Shown here: in pieces, positions 23,142-30,082 of the stretch
Layout of the letters: each line of letters starts with the position of its first letter
Position numbering within the stretch: position 1 is the stretch's first letter
Origin: Palsa-883 sp963847615
GTDB taxonomy: Bacteria > Pseudomonadota > Alphaproteobacteria > Acetobacterales > Acetobacteraceae
Length of the DNA: 30,082 bases
Direction: 5' to 3'
Assembly (NCBI GenBank): GCA_963847615.1
Contig: CAWKAN010000001.1
Span: 1 to 30,082 of the forward strand
Translations under genes and position numbers: made by a program
The notes under the pieces: model-generated
What the model saw: the letters and a program-made list of their open reading frames with translations, nothing else
What the model was told of the DNA's origin: nothing
Databases searched by the model: none

Positions 23142-24542
23142 TCAGCGCACCACCGCGATCTGCTCGCGGCGGAGCTGCACCGTCAGTTCGTCCAGCGCCT
23201 TGCCGATGCGATCCAGCATCTCGTCGACTTCCGCCTTGCTGATGACCAGCGGCGGGCTGAAGCACAGCGTGTCGTTGACCACGGTGCGCCCGATCACGCC
23301 GTGCTCCTCGATCAGCCTGGTCAACCGCCCGCCGACCTTCGCGCCGGGATCGAAGTTGCTGTGCGTGGCCTTGTCGGCCACCAGCTCGACCGCGGCGATC
23401 AGCCCGGTGCCGCGCACCTCGCCCACCAGCTCGTGGCCGGCGAAGCGGCGGCGCAGCTCGGCCTGCATGTGCGGGCCGACCGCGCGGACATGCGTGCCGA
23501 TATCGATCTCGTCGTAGATTTTCAGCGTCTCGATCGCCACCGCCGCCGGCACCGGGTGGCCGGAATAGGTGAAGCCGTGGCCGAAGGTGCCGATCTTGTT
23601 GCTCTCGTTGGCCAGCGCCTGGAACACCCGGTCGTTCACCATCACCGCGCTGATCGGCAGATAGGCCGACGACAGCGCCTTGGCGCAGGTCAGGATGTCG
23701 GGCTGCATGCCGAGCGTCTGGCTGCCCCAGTAGTTGCCGGTGCGCCAGAAGCCGCAGATCACCTCGTCGGCGACGAACAGCACGTCGTATTTCGTCAGCA
23801 CCGCCTGGATCTTCTCGAAATAGCCGGCCGGCGGCAGGATCACGCCGCCGGCGCCCATGATCGGCTCGGCCCACATCGCGGCCACGGTGTCCGGGCCTTC
23901 CGCCAGGATCAGTTTCTCCAGCTCCTCGGCGCAGCGCGTGGCGAACTGCTCCTCGGTCTCGCCCGGCGCGGCGCCGTGGTAGAAATGCGGCGTCATGGTG
24001 TGCACGAAGCCGGGCAGCGGCACGTCGAAGCTGCGATGGTTGACCGCCAGCCCGGTCAACGAGGCCGCGGCCAGGGTGATGCCGTGATAGCCCTTGATGC
24101 GGCCGATGATCTTCTTCTTCTTTTCGCGCCCCAGGGCGTTGTTGAAGTACCAGACCATCTTGATGGCGCTGTCGTTCGCCTCGGAGCCCGAGTTGGCGAA
24201 GAACACCTTGCTCATCGGCACCGGCGCGCGCGCGATCAGCATCTCCGCCAGGTCGATCATCGGCTCGTGCGATTTGGCGGTGAACGCATGGTAGAAGGGC
24301 AGCTTGCGCATCTGCGCCACCGCCGCCTGCACCAGCCGCTCGTTGTCGAAGCCGAGCGAGGCGCACCACAGGCCGGCGACGCTTTCGATGTAGTCCTTGC
24401 CGGAATCGTCCCACACCCGCACGCCCTTGCCGCGGGTGATCACCACCGGGCCGACCTCCAGGTGGGTCTTCAGGTCGGTATAGGGATGCAGCACGTTGGC
24501 GATGTCGCGTGCGGCGGCGGAATTGGCGAGCGGTGGGGTCAT
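23142..24542 (-). CDS. class III omega-amino acid:pyruvate-type aminotransferase
   Basis: This 466-residue PLP enzyme matches omega-transaminases such as that of Chromobacterium violaceum. It has LHPYTDLKTH, AGLWCASLGF, FFANSGSEANDSAIKMVWYF and RIKGYHGITLAAASLTG. The cofactor site is FVADEVICGFWRTG (Asp259) and the PLP lysine is K288 in ILTCAKALSSAYLPISAVMV. GHGFTYSGHPVPAAVA follows. Likely donors are beta-alanine, putrescine, taurine or aromatic amines, with pyruvate as acceptor; I cannot choose. It is not the class V PhnW needed for aminoethylphosphonate. ATG 24542 has AAGAGG upstream. It is divergent from cynS. Confidence 0.87.
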   Translation of the reverse strand: MTPPLANSAAARDIANVLHPYTDLKTHLEVGPVVITRGKGVRVWDDSGKDYIESVAGLWCASLGFDNERLVQAAVAQMRKLPFYHAFTAKSHEPMIDLAEMLIARAPVPMSKVFFANSGSEANDSAIKMVWYFNNALGREKKKKIIGRIKGYHGITLAAASLTGLAVNHRSFDVPLPGFVHTMTPHFYHGAAPGETEEQFATRCAEELEKLILAEGPDTVAAMWAEPIMGAGGVILPPAGYFEKIQAVLTKYDVLFVADEVICGFWRTGNYWGSQTLGMQPDILTCAKALSSAYLPISAVMVNDRVFQALANESNKIGTFGHGFTYSGHPVPAAVAIETLKIYDEIDIGTHVRAVGPHMQAELRRRFAGHELVGEVRGTGLIAAVELVADKATHSNFDPGAKVGGRLTRLIEEHGVIGRTVVNDTLCFSPPLVISKAEVDEMLDRIGKALDELTVQLRREQIAVVR

Positions 24543-24881
24543 TTGGGCCTCTTGCTAGGCGATGCGGCCGCATCAGGCAGGCGCGGCTCGGCGGGCCCCC
24601 ATTGTAGCCGCGTCGGGATGGCGCAGGAACCCCCGATCGGCCTTGGGTGACCGGGGCACGGACGCCCGGCCGCGGCGGTGTCCGGCACCGCCGTCGCCCA
24701 CGGCATCAGCGCGGCGTGGCGAAGTCCGGTGCCGCGGGGTCCGGACCGCGGGCGATTGCCCGCACGACGCCGGGGCGCGGCCGGGAGCCGGTGGCATGCG
24801 GATTGCGTGCCGCGGGCCCCGAGGGATCGCCGCGACGGCGAATCGATGGGACGATGGGAAGCTGACCGAGGAGGGCTGACG
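24543..24881. other. divergent gap between aminotransferase and cynS
   Basis: This 339-base gap must carry promoters for two divergent genes. It is GC-rich throughout, and I see no clear -35/-10 pair, operator or small gene. A GGAGGG ribosome-binding site lies about 7 bases before the cynS start. Confidence 0.35.
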
Positions 24882-25361
24882 ATGAACGACGCCAAGACCG
24901 CGCTGGGACGGAAGATCGTGGCGATCAAGCAGGCCAGGGGGCTGACCTGGGCCGCGCTCGCCGCCCAGCTTGGGCATTCGCCGGTATGGACCTGTGCCGC
25001 GTGCCTGGGCCAGATGTCGATGACGGCGGAAACGGCGGCCAAGGCCGGCGCGCTCCTGGACCTGGACGCGGAGGAGGTGGCGCTGCTGCAGGCCATCCCC
25101 TATCGCGGATCGCTGCCGACCCAGGTGCCGACCGATCCGCTGATCTACCGGTTCCATGAGCTGGTGATGGTCTACGCCACCACCTGGAAGGAGCTGATCC
25201 AGGAAGAGTTCGGCGACGGCATCATGAGCGCGATCGACTTCGACATGACGCTGGAACGCCAGCCCGATCCGAAGGGCGATCGGGTGAAGCTGTCGATGCC
25301 GGGCAAGTTCCTGCCGTACAAGCGGCTAGCAGGGGACTTCATAGACTTCGGTGCAGCCTAA
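24882..25361 (+). CDS. cynS: cyanate hydratase (cyanase)
   Basis: Cyanase turns cyanate and bicarbonate into CO2 and carbamate, which breaks down to ammonia. The 159-residue protein has the N-terminal helical domain and the catalytic domain. Catalytic residues are R90 and E93 (DPLIYRFHELVMVYATTWKE) and S116 (EEFGDGIMSAIDF). It should form the usual decamer in the cytosol. The family normally ends shortly after GKFLPYKR with one aromatic residue. Here KR (to 25325) is followed by LAGDFIDFGAA, encoded where base composition drops and where the convergent 76-residue gene ends. This tail may come from insertion of foreign DNA or from an indel at CGGCTAG. No cynA/B/D transporter or cynT is adjacent. 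Confidence 0.9.
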   Translation: MNDAKTALGRKIVAIKQARGLTWAALAAQLGHSPVWTCAACLGQMSMTAETAAKAGALLDLDAEEVALLQAIPYRGSLPTQVPTDPLIYRFHELVMVYATTWKELIQEEFGDGIMSAIDFDMTLERQPDPKGDRVKLSMPGKFLPYKRLAGDFIDFGAA

Positions 25362-25556
25362 AGACTGGTCGCAGTACATAACCAACATCCAGCCATTGAC
25401 GCAATTGTATTGCGCACAGATGTGCCCGGCCGGGACGGTCGAACAGTCCCAGGTTTGGGTCGGGAAGCCATATTTTTGTCGATCGACATCGCTCCCGTTG
25501 AACGGCCGGCCAACGGCTTGTGCCTCGGCGAGCGTTTGGGGAATCGGTGGTGGCAT
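25326..25556 (-). CDS. Cys-rich hypothetical protein, 76 residues
   Basis: The protein begins MPPPIPQTLAEAQAVGRPFN and has several Cys residues (DCSTVPAGHICAQYNC, MYCDQSLGC, and a final VPC). It has no signal peptide, so the cysteines may bind metal or be structural. GGAG lies about 10 bases before ATG 25556. Its last 36 bases overlap the convergent end of cynS. It is in DNA of lower GC than the rest of the window, together with the lipoprotein gene 21 bases upstream, and both may be acquired. No family was recognised. Confidence 0.5.
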   Translation of the reverse strand: MPPPIPQTLAEAQAVGRPFNGSDVDRQKYGFPTQTWDCSTVPAGHICAQYNCVNGWMLVMYCDQSLGCTEVYEVPC

Positions 25557-25577
25557 TTCCTCGTCTCCGCACCTGAG

Positions 25578-26444
25578 TTAGTGGACGTTGGCCTGGCTCG
25601 CGGTCGCCACGGCCTGACCTATAGCGGCAGTAAGATGCGCCAGCAGGCCTTCCAGGGTCAGATTTGCCGGACTGGCGGCGGTCGTCGGAGTCGCGGGAGT
25701 TGCCGGCGTTGCAGCGGAAAATGTTATAATAAGGTTGCTGGTTTTCGTCCTCGACGCATCAAGCAACTTCCCCGAGCCATTGACAGTGACGCGCTTGAGG
25801 GTCCAGGTAGGAGTGATGTTCGCATCGTAAGATGCCACGAAAGTAACACTATAGGATAGAGCGTTGTACAGGACGCTTTGCTTGTCCGGCAGGATAGTGC
25901 CTGGAATGGTTGTAAGGGAGACATATTTAAACAAAAAATTATCAATGTCGAGATCGCTTTGTATCAGGATGCCGTTCTGATTATCGCAGCTTCCTATTCC
26001 GACATTCGTCTTTCCGTCGCGCTTCGCGGCGTTCTTCGCCTCATTCCAAAGATCACTGAAAGCGTATGTGACGGTGGAATCTTCCACGCGCGTGGCGTGC
26101 GTGGTGGTGGACAGGCCCAGGCCAAGGGAGAACGGTGGGGGAGGTTTGAACACCGCTCCGGGCGCGAGTGTGCCGAGTTCTTCGGTGGTAAATTTGAGTT
26201 CTGCTTTCGCGCCCCAACCGTCGATCCAATCGACGCGTGGGTTTGGCTTGTCACCTTCCGCCGCTTTGATCTTTTCGTATCCGCGGCGAAGCTCGCACTT
26301 TATATTGTTCAGAACGACGTTGGTAAAATCCGTATCGTTACTTTTTGCCTCATAGAACTCATGGGGCCTGGGGACGGTTAAGCCGCAGCCGGCGAGCGCA
26401 ATGGAGGCGCTTGCAACCAGGCAAACTCCTGTCAATTTTGGCAT
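25578..26444 (-). CDS. predicted lipoprotein, unknown function
   Basis: This 288-residue protein has a lipoprotein signal peptide: MPKLTGVCLVASASIALAGC, with the lipobox LAGC and lipidated Cys20. The mature region continues LTVPRPHEFYEAKSNDTDFT, then NIKCELRRGYEKIK, a beta-rich middle part and a Thr/Ala/Pro linker (ATPATPATPTTAASPA) near the C-terminus. It ends with a short helix. ATG 26444 is preceded by GGAGGGGG. GC content is visibly lower than in neighbouring genes, which suggests horizontal gain. I do not recognise the family. Confidence 0.7.
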   Translation of the reverse strand: MPKLTGVCLVASASIALAGCGLTVPRPHEFYEAKSNDTDFTNVVLNNIKCELRRGYEKIKAAEGDKPNPRVDWIDGWGAKAELKFTTEELGTLAPGAVFKPPPPFSLGLGLSTTTHATRVEDSTVTYAFSDLWNEAKNAAKRDGKTNVGIGSCDNQNGILIQSDLDIDNFLFKYVSLTTIPGTILPDKQSVLYNALSYSVTFVASYDANITPTWTLKRVTVNGSGKLLDASRTKTSNLIITFSAATPATPATPTTAASPANLTLEGLLAHLTAAIGQAVATASQANVH

Positions 26445-26571
26445 TACCCCCTCCACGTTACGATATGTTAGAAATGACACTCTGCCACCAATGTCAAGAT
26501 TCCCATCGCCACCGCTTCCGCCGAGAGCGTGATGCACTTGCCTCGGCGCGATGACAGACCGCCGGCATCCC
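26445..26571. other. promoter region of the lipoprotein gene
   Basis: This gap includes AT-richer DNA just upstream of the lipoprotein gene, likely its promoter (minus strand), and then GC-rich DNA running into the hexanucleotide repeat. No gene is apparent. Confidence 0.3.
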
Positions 26572-26964
<393 letters not shown>

Positions 26965-27084
26965 CAGGCGGTATTGAGCGGCGGCCGTTGCGCGGCTTGC
27001 CCCTGCCCTGCCCCGCCCCGCCCCTGCCCCGTCCCTGCCCTGCCGCCGCCTGCGCGGTCGCCGGCGGGCGCGGGGCGGGATGTC
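26965..27084. other. pyrimidine-rich intergenic gap
   Basis: This gap has repeated CCCTGCC and CCCCGCC runs (about 27000-27045) and no gene. It may hold the promoter of the small membrane protein. Confidence 0.35.
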
Positions 27085-27858
27085 TCAGGCCGGGCGGTCG
27101 ATCTTGCGGGCGATGAAGTCGGGGAAGGCGTCGGCCGCCTTGGCGCCGCGCAGCACGTTGATGGCGTAGTCGTGCTCGGCCTGCCATTGCCGTTCCAGGC
27201 TCTCGCCGAGCTGTTGCAGCAGCAGCGCCTTGACCCCCATCACCGCGCCGCGGTGGTTGCCGGCGATGGTGCGCGCGATCTCCATCGTCTTGGCGCGCAA
27301 CTCGGCGCGCGGCACCAGGTGGTTGAGCAGGCCGATGCGGTAGGCTTCCTCGGCCTCGACCACGCGCGCGGTGAACAGCAGCTCCTTGGCGATCGGCCAG
27401 CCGATCTGGTTGGGCAATGACCAGGTGGAGTTGATCCGGCCATAGGCGGCGGCGAGGAAGCGGAATTTTGCCCCCTCGCAGCCCACCCGCATGTCGAGCG
27501 AGGAGGCCAGCACCGCGGCGCCGCCATAGGCCAGGCCGTTCATCATGCCCATGATCGGCTTGGCGCAGGCTGAGATGTCGTAGCTCGGCCGCCCGGAGCG
27601 CATCGCGTCGAGCTCCTCCTGGGTGTAGCGCGCGTCGTCCGAGAGCTGCTCGTGGATGTCGCCGCCGGCGGAGAAGGCGCGCTCGCCGGCGCCGGTGACG
27701 ACGATGCAGCCGATGTCGGGGTCGGCCTCCATGGCTTTGACCGCGCTGTGCAGCTCGTGCGACAGGCGGCGGTTCATCGCGTTGAGCTTCTCGGGGCGGT
27801 TGAGGGTGATGATGCCGACGCCGTCTTCGGTCTCGGTCAGGATGTGCGCGTAGGTCAT
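27085..27858 (-). CDS. enoyl-CoA hydratase/isomerase (crotonase) family protein
   Basis: This 257-residue crotonase has ITLNRPEKLNAMNRRLSHEL, the first oxyanion segment GERAFSAGGDIHEQL (about 58-72) and the second in MMNGLAYGGAAVLASSLDMR (about 105-124). The two catalytic glutamates of classical hydratase (rat E144 and E164) do not appear: the positions read Val116 in GGAAVLA and Ala in FLAAAYGRI, by my alignment from memory. It may therefore be another crotonase activity such as isomerase, hydrolase or thioesterase. ATG 27858 has a GGGGGGGAAA stretch upstream. Palindromic element copy 3 lies in the divergent promoter region next to it. Confidence 0.82.
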   Translation of the reverse strand: MTYAHILTETEDGVGIITLNRPEKLNAMNRRLSHELHSAVKAMEADPDIGCIVVTGAGERAFSAGGDIHEQLSDDARYTQEELDAMRSGRPSYDISACAKPIMGMMNGLAYGGAAVLASSLDMRVGCEGAKFRFLAAAYGRINSTWSLPNQIGWPIAKELLFTARVVEAEEAYRIGLLNHLVPRAELRAKTMEIARTIAGNHRGAVMGVKALLLQQLGESLERQWQAEHDYAINVLRGAKAADAFPDFIARKIDRPA

Positions 27859-27943
27859 GTCGTTTCCCCCCCGGGATGGCGGATGCTGCGGGCGCGGTAC
27901 TATCAGGCGGGCCGGGACGCGACCAGGGGAGGGGGCGCCGCGG

Positions 27944-28223
27944 GGCAATCCGCAGCAAGGCTGGGGCTGCCGCCCCCAGACCCCCGCCAGAGGCAGCGGC
28001 CTCTGGACTCCATGACTGGGAGTGGGTGAGAGGGAGGGGGCGGTTGGGCGCAGCAAAGCGGGCGTCCGGCGCGCCGGACGCCGGCTTTGCTGCGCCCAAG
28101 CGCCCCCTCCCTCTCACCCACTCCCAGTAAAGGGTTCCAAGGGCTCCGCCCTTGGCGGGGATCCAAGGGGCAGCGCCCCTTGGCGGGGTCTGGGGCGGCG
28201 CCCCAGCCTTGCTGCGGGTTGCC
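27944..28223. repeat. long palindromic intergenic element, copy 3 (opposite orientation)
   Basis: The centre is a near-perfect palindrome at 28015-28128: arms of 56 bp with two mismatches around GC, starting ACTGGGAGTGGGTGAGAGGG. The core is CGTCCGGC/GCCGGACG. Left flank is the CCAGAGGC...GCCTCTGG hairpin and CTCCATG; right flank is the CCAAGGGC and CCAAGGGGC hairpins, so orientation is reversed relative to copies 1 and 2. The outer inverted repeat is 27944-27967 with 28200-28223 (GGCAATCCGCAGCAAGGCTG and its inverse, 23 of 24 matching). It lies between the divergent crotonase and aldo/keto reductase genes. Confidence 0.88.
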
Positions 28224-28296
28224 GACTGTCCTGGTCCTTGGACGCAGCGGCGCGATATCGCCTATCATGCGCCGCAACGCAGGAGGGTGACTGATC

Positions 28297-29292
28297 ATGG
28301 TGGACAAGATCGCGCATCGCGCGCTGGGCGCCGGCGGGCTGTCGGTTTCGGCGATCGGCCTGGGCTGCATGTCGCTGTCCGGCATCTACGGCGCGGCGGA
28401 CGATGCGGCGTCGGAGGATTTGATCCGCTATGCGATCGACCACGGGGTCGATCACCTGGACAGTTCCGACATGTACGGCTGGGGCCACAACGAGACGGTG
28501 ATCGGCCGCGCGCTCAAGGGGCGGCGCGACGGCGTGGTGCTGGCCACCAAGTTCGGCCAGACCCAGAACCCGGGCGGGCCGAACGGCGTGAACGGCCGGC
28601 CCGAGTATGTGATGGCGGCCTGCGAGGCGAGCCTGAAGCGGCTCGGCGTCGAGGTGATCGATCTGTATTACCAGCACCGCGTCGACCCGAACGTGCCGGT
28701 CGAGGACACGGTGGGCGCGATGGCGAAGCTGGTGGAGCAGGGCAAGGTGCGCTACCTTGGCCTGTCGGAGGCGGCATCCGGACCGCATCCGCCGCGCCCA
28801 TGCGGTGCATCCGATCGCCGCGGTGCAGACCGAATATTCGCTGCTGTACCGGACCGAGGCGGAGGAGACGCGGGCGATGACGCGCGCGCTTGGCATCGGC
28901 TTCGTCGCCTATGCGCCGCTCGGGCGCGGGCTTCCTGACCGGGGCGATCCAGACGTTTGCCGACGTCGATGGCCGCCGCGCGGCGCATCCGCGGTTCCAG
29001 GAGGCAGAATTTCGCGCAGAACCGCGCGCTGGTCGGCGCGCATCGAGGCGATCGCGGCGGAGAAGGGCTGCACGCCGTCGCAGTTCGCGCTCGCCTGGCT
29101 GCTGGCGCAGGGCGAGGATGTCGTGGCGATTCCGGGCACGCGGCTATCCGCAGCGGCTGGATGAGAATCTCGGCGCGTTGCGGGTGACGCTGACGCCGGA
29201 CGAGGTGGCGCGCATCGCCGCGGCGGTGCCGGCCGGCGCGGCGGCGGGCACCCGCTATCCGCGCCGGCGGCATGCGGGGGGTGTTCATCTAG
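28297..29292 (+). pseudogene. aldo/keto reductase, broken by six one-base insertions (possibly sequence errors)
   Basis: Read across frames this is a normal AKR of 329 residues. N-terminal signatures are IGLGCMSLSGIYG and LDSSDMYGWGHNETVIGRAL (catalytic Asp and Tyr). The catalytic Lys lies in VLATKFGQTQ and the His in IDLYYQHRVDP. C-terminal parts are AAVQTEYSLLYRTEAEE, GFVAYAPLGRGF and PSQFALAWLLAQGEDVVAIP. Frame changes fit one extra base each: T28777, G in 28928-28930, A29006, G in 29035-29036, G in 29142-29143 and C29262. Removing exactly six bases gives 330 codons ending at TAG 29290-29292. The first 160 codons are intact. AKRs use NADPH to reduce aldehydes or ketones. GGAGG lies upstream of ATG 28297. 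Confidence 0.8.
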
Positions 29293-29839
29293 CCGTCTGC
29301 GGGACGCTCGGGCGCCGTCGCGTCGGCCGGGCGTGCGCTGGGCGGGGCGGCTGCTGGCGGGCGCGCGTCGGGTGGGCAGGCTTCGGGCGTGGCGCACGAT
29401 GCCATGCCCGCCTGGGCGCCGGGTTTATATGTCGCGGCCGGGCCATTAGGGGCGGCGACACGGGGATGGCGGTCCGGGAGATGGCGCACGCGGCAGTCCC
29501 GCCTGAGCCATGCGTTCGGGGGGCGCAAACGAAGACTGATCGCCGCAGCGACCGACCCTTGCCGACCGCCTTATTCAAATGAAGCTTCCGCGCTTTTATA
29601 CCAGGCGTCCGAATGATCGACTCTCCGGTTGTACCCGTATCGTCATGCCGGCCCCCGGGTCCGGCCGCAGGCCGGCCCAAGGACAGGCTCCGGCCGGCAT
29701 CCACGACTTGCCTTCGTGCAGCAAGCAAAGTCGTGGATACCGGCCTTCGCCGGCATGACGAGAGCGCAGCGCCGATGGGTCGATCCTTTCGCCGGCTGGT
29801 ATTACCCATCGGAGGGCGATCCTTTCATAGGAGACCACA
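29293..29839. other. intergenic region with a dispersed repeat
   Basis: This stretch of about 550 bases has no protein that I recognise on either strand. The part 29293-29630 is GC-rich and has no clear motif. A dispersed inverted repeat lies at 29641-29760. CGATCCTTTC occurs twice, near 29782 and 29817, a direct repeat with a spacing of about 35 bases. Confidence 0.45.
29641..29760. repeat. dispersed CGTCATGCCGGC inverted repeat, complete copy
   Basis: CGTCATGCCGGC at 29641-29652 is matched by GCCGGCATGACG at 29749-29760. Inside, ATCCACGACTT at 29699-29709 is matched by AAGTCGTGGAT at 29728-29738. This is a dispersed repeat type common in proteobacteria; a decayed copy lies at 15042-15138. 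Confidence 0.8.
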
Positions 29840-29995
29840 GTGACACGCACGCGCAACGTCATTGCTCCGGCCAGGGCTATGGTGGCCGATGCTGTCGTCG
29901 TTCCGTCAACCCGCTCCGGCGACCCAGGCGGGCGGCGCGGCGCGGCGGCGCGCGGGCCGGACGCCTGCGTGGCTTTGCCGGCCCTGCGCCTTTGA
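29840..29995 (+). CDS. possible small protein, 51 residues
   Basis: GTG 29840 is preceded by AGGAGA at 29829-29834, a good ribosome-binding site at good spacing. The ORF (VTRTRNVIAPARAMVADAVV onward) ends at TGA 29993-29995. The remainder is Arg/Ala/Gly-rich. I know no relative. Given the indels in the preceding gene, it may be the frameshifted start of a longer gene. Confidence 0.25.
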   Translation: MTRTRNVIAPARAMVADAVVVPSTRSGDPGGRRGAAARGPDACVALPALRL

Positions 29996-30046
29996 TCGCC
30001 ATGCCGGATCCGGCAATCCGGCAGCTCACCGAACCGCCGGGCTGAA

Positions 30047-30082
30047 ATGCCTTCCGCCACGCTGCCCCAGCTGTTCGCCGCA
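30047..30082 (+). CDS. possible N-terminus of a gene that leaves the window
   Basis: ATG 30047 opens a frame to the window edge (MPSATLPQLFAA). There is too little sequence to judge it. No strong ribosome-binding site is visible. Confidence 0.15.
   Translation, partial: MPSATLPQLFAA

Noticed and set aside
23142..24542. PhnW for the phosphonate importer
   Set aside because: PhnW is a class V aminotransferase; this protein has class III signatures.

Overview
This window is high-GC DNA (about 70 % G+C by eye) that reads as the chromosome of an alphaproteobacterium. The gene set suggests Rhodospirillales/Acetobacteraceae: a SPINDLY-type glycosyltransferase with TPRs beside a Sel1-repeat protein, a class Ia NrdB of the alphaproteobacterial type, and a polyprenyl synthase divergent from DUF2007 and TrmN6-like genes. 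The taxonomic call is inference. No tRNA, rRNA, CRISPR array or transposase gene was seen.

Layout. 1-3648: start of a minus-strand LTTAQ-repeat protein, a disrupted Sel1-repeat gene, and a convergent TPR/O-GlcNAc-transferase-like gene. 3855-7701: phnS-phnT-phnU-phnV, a complete 2-aminoethylphosphonate-type ABC importer operon, with no phosphonate-degrading gene beside it. 8071-10314: a CLC chloride transporter with CBS domains and a small unknown protein. 10456-10791: two adjacent perfect inverted repeats. 11013-13941: branched-chain aminotransferase and a ThDP enzyme of the 2-hydroxyacyl-CoA lyase/oxalyl-CoA decarboxylase family. 14162-17244 (minus): LLM flavin oxidoreductase, NTF2-like protein, thiolase. 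17473-19267: nrdB and a small conserved protein. 19448-21645: trmN6-like and DUF2007 genes, divergent from polyprenyl diphosphate synthase. 21928-24542 (minus): a second LLM oxidoreductase, a small ORF and a class III aminotransferase. 24882-25361: cyanase. 25326-26444: a lower-GC patch with two orphan genes, one a lipoprotein. 26572-29292: a hexanucleotide repeat, a small membrane protein, a crotonase, and a frameshifted aldo/keto reductase. 29293-30082: mostly non-coding.

The most unusual signal is a three-copy intergenic element (15646-16025, 21643-21930, 27944-28223). Each copy is built around a perfect or near-perfect palindrome with arms of 56-59 bp and a 2-nt centre. The arm sequence differs between copies but pairing is kept, so both arms change together. 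The outer ACTGGG/CCCAGT ends and the inner CGTCCGGC core are constant. Smaller hairpins of fixed sequence flank the long one, and a G-run-rich arm is always on the plus strand. The copies lie in tandem, convergent and divergent gene contexts, so they are not simply terminators.

A second theme is single-base insertions. The aldo/keto reductase needs six one-base removals to read through, nrdB needs one at its C-terminus and the Sel1 gene about two. Because nrdB is normally essential, insertion-type sequence error is at least as likely as true pseudogenes.
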